A stretch of DNA of 64,000 nucleotides, taken from contig CAXKWD010000009.1 in assembly GCA_964059195.1 (NCBI GenBank), forward strand, positions 149,043,890 through 149,107,889, read 5' to 3'. Below are positions 44,215 to 54,123 of the stretch, one piece after another; position 1 is the stretch's first letter; each line of letters starts with the position of its first letter. Position numbers and translations under genes: made by a program. A model generated the notes under the pieces. The model made no database searches, had not been told where the DNA came from, and saw only the letters and a program-made list of their open reading frames with translations. The stretch is from Ectobius pallidus (taxonomy: Eukaryota; Arthropoda; Insecta; Blattodea; Ectobiidae).

Positions 44215-44990
44215 AGAAAAAACAGATACTCCGGAAACACAAAATTGTATTGTCTTGTTCGGAATATTTTATTTCTCACACTCATGTTACCATTTCGGGG
44301 ATGAAACAAAAGAAAGAAATTTAATATCTTTTTCATACTTTCCTCCCCAAAACCTGGGACACAATAATTTTCTGCGGGCATAGGACTGAAAATGTTCCAT
44401 CATATTTTTTCTTCTTTTACATGCTTAAGGCTTACAATAAACATCCCTATTTCTCAACTAATACAAAGCCTAGGCCTATAGCTATGAATAACATATCAGT
44501 GGATAGGATTTGTTACCGACTTCCGATATAGCATACTCACTGGCACACACTTAAGTTGTCCCTGCAATATGACCTCTTATTCTACATCAAAATGTGAATC
44601 GAGAAAATATTTTCCCTGTCGAGGGTAGAGAAAGTTATGTGACTGCACCACATTGTGCTTTATTTTCCTGGATTTCATTCTTCAATATTTATTTACACCA
44701 ATGTATTACATGTATTATTTGTTAAAGCCCAGTATTATGTTGTTCCCAAAGCCCTATGTGAACACTGTAAACAATACACTGTTGTCATGACAACTGAATT
44801 GAATTGAATTTTTTCAGCATAATATTCTCAGAAATTATATAAATTTTCAAAGGAAGGAGTGGTTTGTTTGAATTTTAATGTTGACCGCGTTACTTTCCTG
44901 GCTGAACTGGGTATGTGTGCAAAATTTCGTGAAAATTGCTCAACGCATTTGGATTTGTATAGGAAACAAACTTCCGATTTTATATGTTTC
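44215..44990 (-). mobile_element. Helitron H3, truncated copy
   Basis: Contains CACTCATGTTACCATTTCGG, CTTTCATACTT-like text, GAGGGTAGAGAAAGTTATG, GAACTGGGTATGTGTGCAAA and a 5' region CCGATTTTATAT. The hairpin/CTAG end is missing. It has a GGCCTA insertion at 44471-44478 compared with 22640 and 40071. Confidence 0.7.
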
Positions 44991-45522
44991 ATTAATTTAC
45001 TTTATCTCTTCTAGAGGGCGAAAATTCGCTAGGTTCAGAAGCTTCCATTATTTTTCCTAGCATTTGTTTCTGGCAGTATTTATTTTATAAAATTGTTCGG
45101 ATGTGGACTTTCCTGGTTTCTGGGTATTGATGAAGGCCGAGTGTATTTCAAATGAAATTCTCTTTCTGTTGTGGGCATGTGTAACAGTATTCAAAGCCAG
45201 CTGTTATATATTTCATTAAAGTGAAACTCTTGCCTATGACGTGTTCAATTTTAAATTAATGTTGAAACATCAAAATCCTGCAGTCTACTATTTTCTAAAT
45301 GTGGAAACAGGCATTCATTTTTATTACCGTACTAGCTGGTTAACCCGTCCTTCGTAAAAAGTATTTGCACTGTTCTTAATGTTGCCCGAGGAAATGCATG
45401 TACCGCAACCGCCATTTTAACTGTTCAAACTTCTTTGTGATTTGTGTTTTTGAATTCAAACTATATTAAGACTCCATGACCTCCAATCTTTAGATTTTTA
45501 CTATAATTCCTAACCTTATTAA
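44991..45522. other. Intronic stretch, unassigned
   Basis: At 45331 CTAGCTGGTTAACCCGTCC resembles a Helitron 3' end of another family but has no matching second end. No gene. Confidence 0.35.
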
Positions 45523-46078
45523 GTGTCAGAACGGTACTTTATGAGATTGTGTGGGGGACGGAAAAATGTCTGTCCGTCTGTCTGTCTGTGTGTCTGTACC
45601 GCGATAACTCAAATACGCTTTATCGGATTTTCATGAAACTTGGTATACACATTTATAACGTCCATGGGAAGACGTTTGTTGATATTGGATAAAATCGGTT
45701 GACCTGTTTCGGAGTAATGCTCAATTTAGTGCCTATTTTATGGTAATATATTAGAAAGAATTTATGAAATGCAAATCTGTTATCATGACAACATATTGTT
45801 TTCCGGTGATCAAATACGACTTTGGAAATTAAAATACAGTTAGCTATGACAAATAACACTATTCATTAACATACGCTTATCAAACTAGACCGTTAAACTG
45901 AGCAAGGTGGCCGAGATGGTAACGTCTTGGCCTCGCATTCTGGAGTTCCATGGTTCAAATCCCGAAACCGGCCAATTATAATTTTTTGTTTGTTTGTATT
46001 CTGCATATCTAATTGCAATTATCACTGATTAAACGAAAGCTTTCTGGCACTTTGTTACATCAGTTTACCTGATTTTAT
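45523..46078 (+). mobile_element. R-family repeat with internal SINE-1 head
   Basis: Starts TTAAGTGTCAGAACGGTACT and has iterated GTCTGTCT and GATAACTCAAATACGC text. The SINE-1 head is at 45897-45980, and it ends CTTTCTGGCACTTTGTTACA and CAGTTTACCTGATTTTA. The ends share the subterminal inverted block AAGTGCCAGAATG in better copies. There is no transposase or RT ORF. Confidence 0.7.
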
Positions 46079-46409
46079 GATCATATAAAATTGTATAAAT
46101 TAATGCAATAGCGGGTTTAGCCTAGATTAAATTAATAAAAGTAGGCCTACTGTAGGCTGTAACAATCAATGTGTTTAAATAATTTGTTTTTTTGCATTAA
46201 TTTTGATAAATTAATGATGGATTGACACACTTGAGTCGGACATTGAGGACGTATTGAAAGAATATTGCTTTCAACAAAATATCCGTAGTTTTCATGGAAA
46301 CGTTTATATGCCTATATGAATTTTGATTAATATTCTGAATTATTAATGATGAAATAATGAATGAATTATTTTTAATATTCTGAAACCACAACTTTTTTTC
46401 TAAAACATA
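46079..46409. other. Intronic stretch, unassigned
   Basis: AT-rich with repeated TAATGATGAAATAATGAA text. No gene recognised. Confidence 0.35.
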
Positions 46410-46525
46410 CATCGATGTTTTCCGTCAAAATATATCGATGTTTTCAGGTCGATATTATCGTCACATCGATGGTTACCGCCGATTTAAACATCGTTGGTGA
46501 ATATCGATGTTTTAACTATAGATGA
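46410..46525. repeat. Cluster of ATCGATG motifs
   Basis: Six related sites in about 110 bp: ACATCGATGTTTTC, ATATCGATGTTTTC, GGTCGATATTATCG, ACATCGATGG, AACATCGTTGG and ATATCGATGTTTTA. TATCGAT/CGATA is the core bound by DREF and BEAF-32 in Drosophila. Whether that applies here is unknown. The cluster lies upstream of a hAT MITE. Confidence 0.6.
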
Positions 46526-46532
46526 TCATCAC

Positions 46533-47126
46533 TAGGGTTCGGATGTTTATGACCTAAAAAGTGGAAAATATGACTGTAAATATGACCTTAAAAATGACTA
46601 AATATGACCTTAAGATGACAAAATATGACCAAAAAATCAATTATTATATAACAGTCATTTCATCAGATAAACACTTTTTAACCATTTGACAGTTGAATTA
46701 CATGTTTACTTGTAAATAATTTCTAATCTGTTAATGTTTCCAGACACCACTGTAACTGTGAACTGAAAATCTTTTAGAAATATTCTATTCGAAGTTGTTA
46801 ACAACAAGGAGGAAGAGGTAATTTTGCTATTACTTGTTATTGTCCCTTCAGATTTCAGTTTTTTAAAACCAAAATATTCGTGACTCTTTTTCGGAAAAAA
46901 TTTAAGTCGACAATTTAGTGCACATAACTGCATAATTGTCCTCTTTTACAGAATTTATAACTGAAATATGACGTTAAATAACAAATATAATTGATATATG
47001 ACTTTATATGCAAAATAAAAACGGTCCGATTAGGATAACAAATGTGCAATTCATGTTTAATTTGTGTTTTCGGCGAGAATGGAGGTCAGGATAAAAATGT
47101 GAATCATCATAAAGATCCGAACCCTA
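46533..47126. mobile_element. hAT-type MITE (TAGGGTTCGGATGTTTATGA TIR)
   Basis: A 594-bp element with ends TAGGGTTCGGATGTTTATGA and TCATAAAGATCCGAACCCTA. Perfect 8-bp duplications ATCATCAC at 46525-46532 and 47127-47134. The interior is rich in ATATGAC repeats. Confidence 0.9.
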
Positions 47127-47232
47127 ATCATCACTAATAAATACTTTTCATTAAGTTCAGAGTTTGAAAGCTGTTGAACCTTTAAAAAAATCGTAATACA
47201 AACACTGACCAATAACACAAAGTTAAAATAAG

Positions 47233-47913
47233 TTAACTCTTAATTTTTAATTTTTGAAACGTAACTTTACAATTCTTCATATAGAGAGTCGTTAGACCTA
47301 CCGGTTGACCATCCACTACTCTTTCTTTAGTGAATATACCTTCATAAATAAATACTTCTTTTCTCGGTGCTTTTGGATTAAAAAATGGTACTTTGGTAAA
47401 GGTACATTTTCTCGGTTGATCGGTCACCACTATTTCTTGAGAAGAAGATGTATCTTGAAAAAGAAATGGTTCTTCTTCCGGTAGTTTTGAAGACACTCCA
47501 GGTCTCAAGGCTCCACAGCAGTAGTTGCAGCAAAAACAGCAGCAACAGCAGCAAAAGCAACATGTCAGAAAAAACCAGAATTCTGCACAACACTTGAAGC
47601 AGTTATTTTGCATACTGAAGTAAGAATTTAAGTTGTCGTAGCCGACATTTTCACCAATGTAGAGTCCTAAAGAGCCGTAATTGTCGTAAATCTTACGTTT
47701 CTGCTTATCCGTAAGAATGATGTAAGCCTTATGGACATCTTTGAATTTCTCTGCTGCTTCTTTGTTGTCTGGGTTCTTGTCCGGGTGATACAGCAAAGCC
47801 AAAATTCTGTATTTCCTTTTGATCTCATCGATGGTTGCAGTTTTAGGGAGACCAAGAATTTTGTATAAGGTTTCTCCTGATAGCGAAAATTTGCTAGGGT
47901 CAAGATGGTCCAT
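47233..47913 (-). CDS. Cysteine-string protein (DNAJC5-like), intronless copy
   Basis: Encodes a 226-residue cysteine-string protein, an Hsp70 co-chaperone that in the family sits on synaptic or secretory vesicles through palmitoylated cysteines. A short N-terminus leads into a J domain (about residues 13-80) with [14 protein letters not shown] and the catalytic HPD at 43-45, and [11 protein letters not shown] follows. A linker then leads to the cysteine string (about 105-133, some 15 Cys in a [16 protein letters not shown] pattern). The remaining ~90 residues are unlike the usual glycine/proline-rich CSP tail, and no family motif was recognised. The frame opens 24 codons further upstream (47985), but the ATG at 47913 aligns with the family's start. 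No introns interrupt the J domain, whereas ordinary CSP genes have several. With its position inside a KDM3 intron, that suggests an old retrocopy. No poly-A tail is visible. The intact frame and conserved HPD argue it is or was recently functional. Confidence 0.88.
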   Translation of the reverse strand: MDHLDPSKFSLSGETLYKILGLPKTATIDEIKRKYRILALLYHPDKNPDNKEAAEKFKDVHKAYIILTDKQKRKIYDNYGSLGLYIGENVGYDNLNSYFSMQNNCFKCCAEFWFFLTCCFCCCCCCFCCNYCCGALRPGVSSKLPEEEPFLFQDTSSSQEIVVTDQPRKCTFTKVPFFNPKAPRKEVFIYEGIFTKERVVDGQPVGLTTLYMKNCKVTFQKLKIKS

Positions 47914-48976
47914 TGCGATGAAGCTAACTCTACAATTACCAAAAGTGAGTTGTCTAATGTCTTGTCTAAAGAATAATATCCTCAAAGCATTTAAATATTT
48001 TCACAAAATCTGGATTGGAAATATCCGTAGCTCAGAAACGGAGCATTGTTGGCAACACTGGGGGCAGATTGTATAAACATCGTTGATCGGAGATCATTTA
48101 CGATCTAAGTTCAGAAAATGATCTGTATTAGGGAAGTAGCCTGCCAAACTCCTCCGACAGATAGCGTGGGTGTACTAGCCGGTGTGCGCTAGCCATTCGT
48201 CACTTGTTTTTTCCAGTTGTCGTCTGCTGGTGCCATGCTTTTAAATGGTGTTCCATCTTCCCAGACCTTATATTTTTGTTAAATTGTATCTTTAGTGCAC
48301 CTTTATATTTGAAGATCACTTCCCTCTTTAATTTATTTATTATTTTAGGCCTATTTATTTTACTTTGCTGTATAAATATGTGTATATTAGGCTACTGTAG
48401 CCTTCTATTGCATCTGAGATCAAAATATGAATTCTGTGATTTCGAAATAGCCAATTTAGATTGACGGCCACGAATAAAAATTCTAATAATAGCGTTGCCA
48501 ACTTAATAGGCTACATAACTTAATGTAAAATAATTCTTAAATTTAAAATAGATTGAGAGCCTGTCTGCCTTTATATTCTGCTATGTCGTGCAACGAAGTA
48601 TTCTTAACAATATTTTGTCTCATAACTACAAACGAAAATCTGTTGTTTACCACTGATCTAAGATAAATAAATCGAAGTTCAATTTTGATCCTAGTTCGTA
48701 CGTGAGGGCTTGGCAACATTGCATAAACAGCTGAGTATCGTAAAGCGTGGATTTAACAAGTTTTTTTTTTCTCTCATTTGAAAATAGTCAATTAATTCCT
48801 TATTTTTCTCATTTGAAAAATAATTTTCTTTCTATAGTATTATTTATAAACATTAATCCGAAATATATTTAAATAACACATTTCATGCATTGAAAAAAAT
48901 ACAATTCCTTATAACATTACTGACTGAATCTTGAAAGTATAAAATTCATCTCCTGAATATTTTTAGTTTGGGCGTT
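47914..48976. other. Stretch upstream of the CSP gene
   Basis: Likely contains its 5' region. No TATA/initiator combination is convincing. No repeat ends recognised over most of this kilobase, making it one of the less repetitive blocks. An 86-codon hydrophobic plus frame (48204-48464) is unsupported. Confidence 0.35.
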
Positions 48977-49483
48977 TATTAAGTGCCAGTATGGTACTTT
49001 ATGAGATTGTGTGGTGGACGGCAAAATGTCTGTCCGTCCGTCTGTCTGTGTGCCTGAATGCGCAATAACTTAAAAACTCTTAATCGGAATTTAATGAAAC
49101 TTGGTATAAGCATTTGTAATGTCCACGGGAAGAAGCGTATTGATATTGGATACAAATCGGTTCACCGGAGTAGAGCCTATTTTATGGTAATATATTAGAA
49201 AGAATTTATTACATGTAAATCAGTTCTCATGACAACATTGTTTAACAGTGTTCATATACGGCTTTGGAAGTTGCAATCAAGTTAACTTTGACAAATAACA
49301 CTATTCCTTCACATATGCTTATCCAACTAGACCTTTGTTCTTCCGCAAGCCCTGCTTAATGAATCGATCTGGAGCTTAACTTGGAAATATTATAAAAAAA
49401 TAACTTATTTTCTGCATATCATAATTACAATTATAACCGACTAAAAAAAGCATTCTGGCACTTTGTTACATCAGTTTACCTCA
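48977..49483 (+). mobile_element. R-family repeat without SINE head
   Basis: Starts TTAAGTGCCAGTATGGTACT and ends AAGCATTCTGGCACTTTGTT and CATCAGTTTACCTCATT. It matches 45523-46078 but lacks the SINE-1 head. The two ends show AAGTGCCAG/CTGGCACTT inverted. Confidence 0.75.
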
Positions 49484-49486
49484 TTA

Positions 49487-49487
<1 letters not shown>

Positions 49488-49540
<53 letters not shown>

Positions 49541-49560
49541 CATCATCATCATCATCATTA
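49488..49560. repeat. (TTA)n(TCA)n microsatellite
   Basis: About 50 bp of TTA passing into about 20 bp of TCA, at the end of the R-family copy. Confidence 0.95.
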
Positions 49561-49599
49561 TACGTATTAGCATAGAAGATGCTTCGCATTCCTCGAGAA

Positions 49600-49970
49600 A
49601 CCTTACGTTATATTCCCTTTTGGGGACAAGTTTCCTAGATGGGTTTTTCCTCACTTGTGAGAGAAATGTCTGAAAACTTTTGAGGTTTAGACATTTGTAT
49701 AAGAAAAAAAAAGAATAAAGATCAAAGGAAAAATGACATCACGATGATATATCACGGATTATATTTCATATTTTGTATTTTTTATTTCAGTCTTATTTTT
49801 AAATTTGTCTCAGAGGTGACCCCAGCATTGAGCTGGTCACCCATCCGAGAAAGCCTTCCATATTTGGTCAAAAAAGTATGTATGTGATCCAAAGTAATCC
49901 CTCTACCGACAGGTCGCGGTCCTATAAGGTCCGGGTGGCGTGGGCCGCCAAAACGGTAGAGGCCAAACTC
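49600..49970 (+). mobile_element. SINE-like repeat, relative of 19680-20097
   Basis: Shares, in opposite orientation, the CCCCAGCATTGAGCTGGTCA-like, AATCCCTCTACCGACAGGTC and GGTCCGGGTGGCGTGGGCCG segments. An ATTTTT-rich insertion divides it near 49690-49800. Confidence 0.6.
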
Positions 49971-50271
49971 TTATTTAATTAAAGGTAACACTGTTGTTAT
50001 GTTCCGCTTGATGGGCACGTGCAGTCGACTTTTTTCTATTTGTTTTGTTTTGTTCCGCTGGCCTTGAACTCCCCGGGGTCGCTCTATTGAGCGGGCCGGC
50101 CTCGCCCATGCATTCAATCACACTGACAGGTCACTGACTTCATTGCACAGTTCCCACAATCATAACATGTAGGCCATGGCTCATTTCAGAATATGCAGGC
50201 CTTGCATTGCCACGTTACTATGGAAACCAATACCTGTCATTTAAACGTGGAACAGAAATCTATCAGATATC
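49971..50271. other. Intronic stretch, unassigned
   Basis: Locally CG-rich around 50065-50110 (CCCCGGGGTCGC, GCGGGCCGGCC). No coding signal. Confidence 0.35.
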
Positions 50272-50567
50272 TTTATATAATAAAAGGAGATGTTTGTCTG
50301 TCTGTGCGCGATGCCCAGCGAAATCTACCGAACGCAGAAATCTGAAATTTTAAACATAAGTGGACTGAAGGGTGGGCGAATGCACCTCGAAGCCGGATTT
50401 TTAATTTTCGCTTTCGTTCGCGAGTTATGAGTGAACAACGGGGAAAAAACGTGCATTTTTTTCGCTATCCAAGCATCAGTTTTCAGTAATACATTTCAGT
50501 TATCAAATCAATTGCAGGTGGCTTTGCCTATTTTTGCCATACCTTGGAAATAAAAGCATCGCGATTA
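50272..50567 (+). mobile_element. Helitron H1, 5' half (plus)
   Basis: Begins TCTTTATATAATAAAAGGAG after A and follows the family to ACCTTGGAAATAAAAGCATC, where it joins directly an inverted H1 copy. Confidence 0.75.
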
Positions 50568-51114
50568 ATAATTAATGTAACAGCTAAAAATCCGGCTTTG
50601 GAATAAATACCAAGATTAGAAAGCGCCGCCTGGGGAAAACGACCTCAGATTCTAGTTCCCTGGCCCGAAAACCCTTGCATAGTGAGTTTCGTCCAAATCG
50701 AACAACGTTTGCCCATTTAGGCCTATATTCATAGCCTATCCCTCTTCCGCCTATGTTGAAAATTCCATATGTCTGCGTGCCTTGACATTATAAACAAATG
50801 AATCGACCAGCGTGAGCTACAACATTCAAGCGATCGCGATGCTTTTATGTCGAAGGTATGACAAAAATAGCCAAAGCCTAGTGTAATTGATTTGACATTG
50901 AAATGTATTACTGAAAACTGATGCAAAAAATGCACGTTTTCTGCCCGTTTTTCATTCATAACTCACGAACGAAAGCAAAATTAAAAATCCGGCTTCGAGG
51001 TGCATTTTCCGACCCTTCAGTCCACCTATGTTTAAAATTTCAGATATCTGCGTTCAGTAGATTTCGCTGGGCACTGTGCACGGACAGACAAACATTTCCT
51101 TTTATTATTATAGA
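50568..51114 (-). mobile_element. Helitron H1, 3'-truncated (minus), joined to inverted copy
   Basis: Its 5' end (reverse) is TCTATAATAATAAAAGGAAA with T (51115) outside. It follows the family toward ATTAATAATTAATGTAACAG and stops at the junction. Together with 50272-50567 it makes an ~840-bp inverted structure with Helitron 5' ends outward and no 3' hairpin. Confidence 0.75.
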
Positions 51115-51399
51115 TATAGAATAGCAACATGAAATGTATAGATTATTGTTTAGGCATACTCGAGCGAAGGGAAATCCTGTTTTAATCGACCGTTCGGCAT
51201 TTGTTTGTTGCACAGTCACGACCAAAAGCGTTGTTCGATTTTCTTCCAATGTGTCATAATTGTTACTTGAAGTAATTAAGAACAACGTATGTGTAAGGGT
51301 TTTTATTTTTTCATTCACTCTAAAGATGAGGAACAGATCTTTGAAGTTTATTGGACGCTAGGTCTACTGTTCAAAAGTACGGAGAAAACTGTTTAGGCG

Positions 51400-51780
51400 G
51401 CTTTGACTCCGAAACGCATGCAGCATTTCAATGGGAGGTCACGACGACACAGGTCGCTATGGCAACGCGCGCCGTCTCTATTAGCAATTCTCAGAGTCGC
51501 TGATGGCTTCGGCTCATAAATGCCAATCTGTTTATTTACGAGCTTCAATTCCCAGAACATGTGACGTAAAACAGAAAAAAAAAATAAACAAAATCCTATC
51601 TTTACTTCAAACATGACGAGGAGAAGAAAAAAAAAATCTCTAACAAGAAAGAAAATTACCTCTGGTTCGGCCGGCATCTTTTGTGCAGAGGAACTGGTTT
51701 CCATTCACAGCATGCGCGCCCCTCCCACGTCTCGGAGCAGTCGTGTGTGAAATCGCCAATGCGAGGGAACGAACGTGATG
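51400..51780 (-). promoter_or_regulatory. CpG-rich block, candidate internal promoter
   Basis: CpG density is much higher than in surroundings at 51400-51500 and 51710-51790. On the minus strand, GGGGCGCGCATGCTG contains the GCGCATGC core of NRF1-type sites just upstream of an ATG. On the plus strand GCTATGGCAACGCGCGCC includes an X-box-like half site. No TATA box is apparent. Interpretation as a promoter for the following short exon is inference. Confidence 0.35.
51660..51704 (-). CDS. Candidate alternative first coding exon
   Basis: An ATG at 51704 opens 15 codons (METSSSAQKMPAEPE) ending at GAG followed by the donor GTAATT from 51659. The exon ends in phase 0. The next known minus-strand exon, KDM3 32701-32785, needs exactly phase 0, so the splice would be in frame and yield a KDM3 form lacking residues from exon 55213-55416 and earlier. 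It could also be the first exon of an unrelated nested gene, or chance. The open frame reads on through the donor into AT-rich sequence, and that extension lacks any motif. Confidence 0.3.
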
Positions 51781-52247
51781 AGATTAAAACATCTCCCCTG
51801 TCCAATCCGCCCCCACTCTTCATTTGTTTTCCTTTTTTCTAACTCCATTCATTCTCGGCCCTCTATTAAAATAATAGTCGTGTTGACAAAACCTTGTGGC
51901 ATTTGTTCACCAATATGTGCAAGTTTTCTAAGGCATCTGTGAATCCATCGATGGGAATGACTGATTAACTCCGATTACGTCATTTATTTTTGTGATGGAA
52001 TTCTGATTAACTTTGAGAACAGGTTGATGGATTTCGACTTGTGTCATGGATCTGCAAGAAGTTACAATATGTGATAGGCATGGAATTAGGCTAATAAATT
52101 TACTGAGTGCTACCATTCTTATAATAATATATTATGTAAAGAGCCTATAGTGGCCAAGACGCGAATATATTTATAGAACGAGCATATTAATATTAAAATT
52201 AACACGAACAGAAATAATTTTATTTTAAATAAACTGCAGGTTGTTTA
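51781..52247. other. Intronic stretch, unassigned
   Basis: No gene or repeat end seen. A short CAGGTTGATGGATTTCGACT/AATCCATCGATGGG similarity may be an imperfect inverted pair. Confidence 0.3.
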
Positions 52248-52550
52248 CGGGTACGCCGTAGCGTAGTGGTTGAGACGCTGCGCTACAACCCGGAAGGTCG
52301 CGGGTTCGATCCCCGATGAGGTCTTTGGAGTTTTTCAATTGGCCTAATCCTCCTGGTGGCACTATGGCCCTTGGGTCGAGTCAGCCTCTAACAGAAATGA
52401 GTACCAGGAGCAATCCTGGGGGTAAAGGCGGCCGGTGCGTAAGGCTGACAACCTTACCACCTACATGTGCCGAATGTCTAAAATCTGGGAGCCTCACTTC
52501 CTGGAACCTTCTTGGCCTCCATGGCCTGTATAGGGAACACTTTACTTTAT
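52248..52550 (+). mobile_element. tRNA-derived SINE-6, complete with target duplication
   Basis: Starts CGGGTACGCCGTAGCGTAGT (A box TAGCGTAGTGG) and has B box GGGTTCGATCCC. A ~230-bp unrelated body follows, ending in TTTACTTTAT. Perfect 10-bp duplications AGGTTGTTTA lie at 52238-52247 and 52551-52560. No other copy was seen in the window. The 78-codon frame inside is not a gene. Confidence 0.88.
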
Positions 52551-52622
52551 AGGTTGTTTAATACGCAGTTTTATTTGCTGTTCTCAAGATTTCAAGAATG
52601 TTCCTTGTTCGATATTAATTGA

Positions 52623-53313
52623 CTAGCAGATCCCCGCGGCTTCGCCTTCGATAATTAATTGGAAGATTAAAAATTAAGACCAAAATAATTAAAACATTAT
52701 TCTTATTAACACTTGCACACGAAACATTCATAGGCCTAAACTAAACGATTAATAATTATTGAAACAGCTATAAATCCGGCTTTGAAGTGAATTCCACGAT
52801 TAGAAAGCGCCGCCTGGGAAAAACAACCTCAGATTCGAGTTCCCTGACCTAGAAAACCCCTGCGTAGTGAGTTCCGTCCAAATCGATCATGTTTGGCCAT
52901 TTATTCCTACATTCATTATCCCTCTTCCGTCTATGTAGAAAATTTCAGATGTGTGCGTGTGCCTTGGCATTATAAACAAATGAATCAACCAGGGTGGGCT
53001 TACAAAATGAAGGTATTCTTATATTTTCAAATTATAAAAAATAAAAACGGCAAAGCCACCTGCAACTGATTTGACAAATGAAATGTATTACCGAAAACTG
53101 ATGCTTGGATAGCGAAAAAAAAATACACGTTTTCTGCCCGTTTTTCACTCATAACTCCCGAACGAAAGTGAAAATTAAAATTCTGGCTTCGAGGTGCATT
53201 TTCCTACTCTTCAGTCCATCTATGTTTAAAATTTCAGATGTCTGCGTTCAGTAGATTTCGCTGGGCATCGCGCACAGACAGACAAACACTTCCTTTCATT
53301 ATTAGCCTATAGA
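52623..53313 (-). mobile_element. Helitron H1, full-length non-autonomous copy
   Basis: On the minus strand it starts TCTATAGGCTAATAATGAAA and ends GAAGGCGAAGCCGCGGGG, ATCTG, CTAG. Flanks A (52622) and T (53314). It is 691 bp. The 5' end holds a GCCTA insertion (53303-53309 on plus) relative to 51100-51114. Confidence 0.88.
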
Positions 53314-53983
53314 TACCACAATAGCGCTGTAATGAAAATCTGTATTTAAATGGATATATTTATGATAAGGCTACTGTTACGTCACGTATTAAGCGTATTA
53401 TAGTGTGGTCAAACAATAAAATTTTATATCACGTGATACGTATTTCATTTGTCTTTTTCTAATTTTAATTTAAAAAGTAGGCCTATAGAAATTCTGTAAT
53501 TCCATTATATCATCCGTTGCCATGGTAACAATAATTTCTGATCAGTTCCTTAAAGCACGGCCTGGTTGAGACGTCATTTCAGGCGAATACAGAAAACTTG
53601 GAAGAAACAAAACATTCAAACAATAGCTATTATGATAAGGACAATTACTGAAGCAGACAGAGACAAAGAATAAACTCGTTAAACCAACAAACGCGGTAAA
53701 TTACATTTCGCTTGACGTAACAAGTTTCCCGCAGAGGAAAATAAAGTTGGCAGAGAGAGTGAGAGAGAGGGAGAGAGTCCGTCCCTAGCCAGGTTAAATC
53801 AATACGAAAGAGAGATGAGCACAGCTTCCCTGGTCCAGCCTTTGTTTACATCTCTCCGTGTTTCAATGTAGCCTCCTCCAAACAAATGAAGCAGAATTTC
53901 GTAAAAGATAGATGTTCTAGCAACAGAATTTCTCTGAGGTCATTTCCTGAAAAGTTTTGGCGATGGTTTCTTTAAAAATAAAA
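53314..53983. other. Intronic stretch with an X-box
   Basis: GTTGCCATGGTAAC at 53516-53529 is a near-palindromic RFX X-box. A GAGA run lies at 53750-53777, resembling GAGA-factor sites. No coding seen and no repeat ends identified here. Confidence 0.4.
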
Positions 53984-54120
53984 CTAGCAGGTGCCCGCGG
54001 CTTCGACATATTCTACTCAACCGCAAGATGATTTTAAAATAATTTATTTAACTGCAAAATAACTAAAACATTGCATTTGTTAACACCGATACCGTTTTTA
54101 CATCATTCCGCTCAGTCCAC
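53984..54120 (-). mobile_element. Helitron H1-like 3' fragment
   Basis: CTAGCAGGTGCCCGCGGCTT at the start, then diverged sequence with AACTAAAACATTGCATTTGT. It lacks the rest of H1. Confidence 0.65.
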
Positions 54121-54123
54121 CTA

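Noticed and set aside
47378..47593. Leu-rich frames overlapping the CSP gene (also 47667-47942 and 47819-48076)
   Set aside because: Shadows of the CSP coding sequence in other registers. The Leu run is the cysteine string read in a different frame.
51393..51704. 103-codon frame as a full gene
   Set aside because: After the first 15 codons it reads through a splice donor into Phe/Leu-rich AT sequence. Only the short exon candidate is kept.
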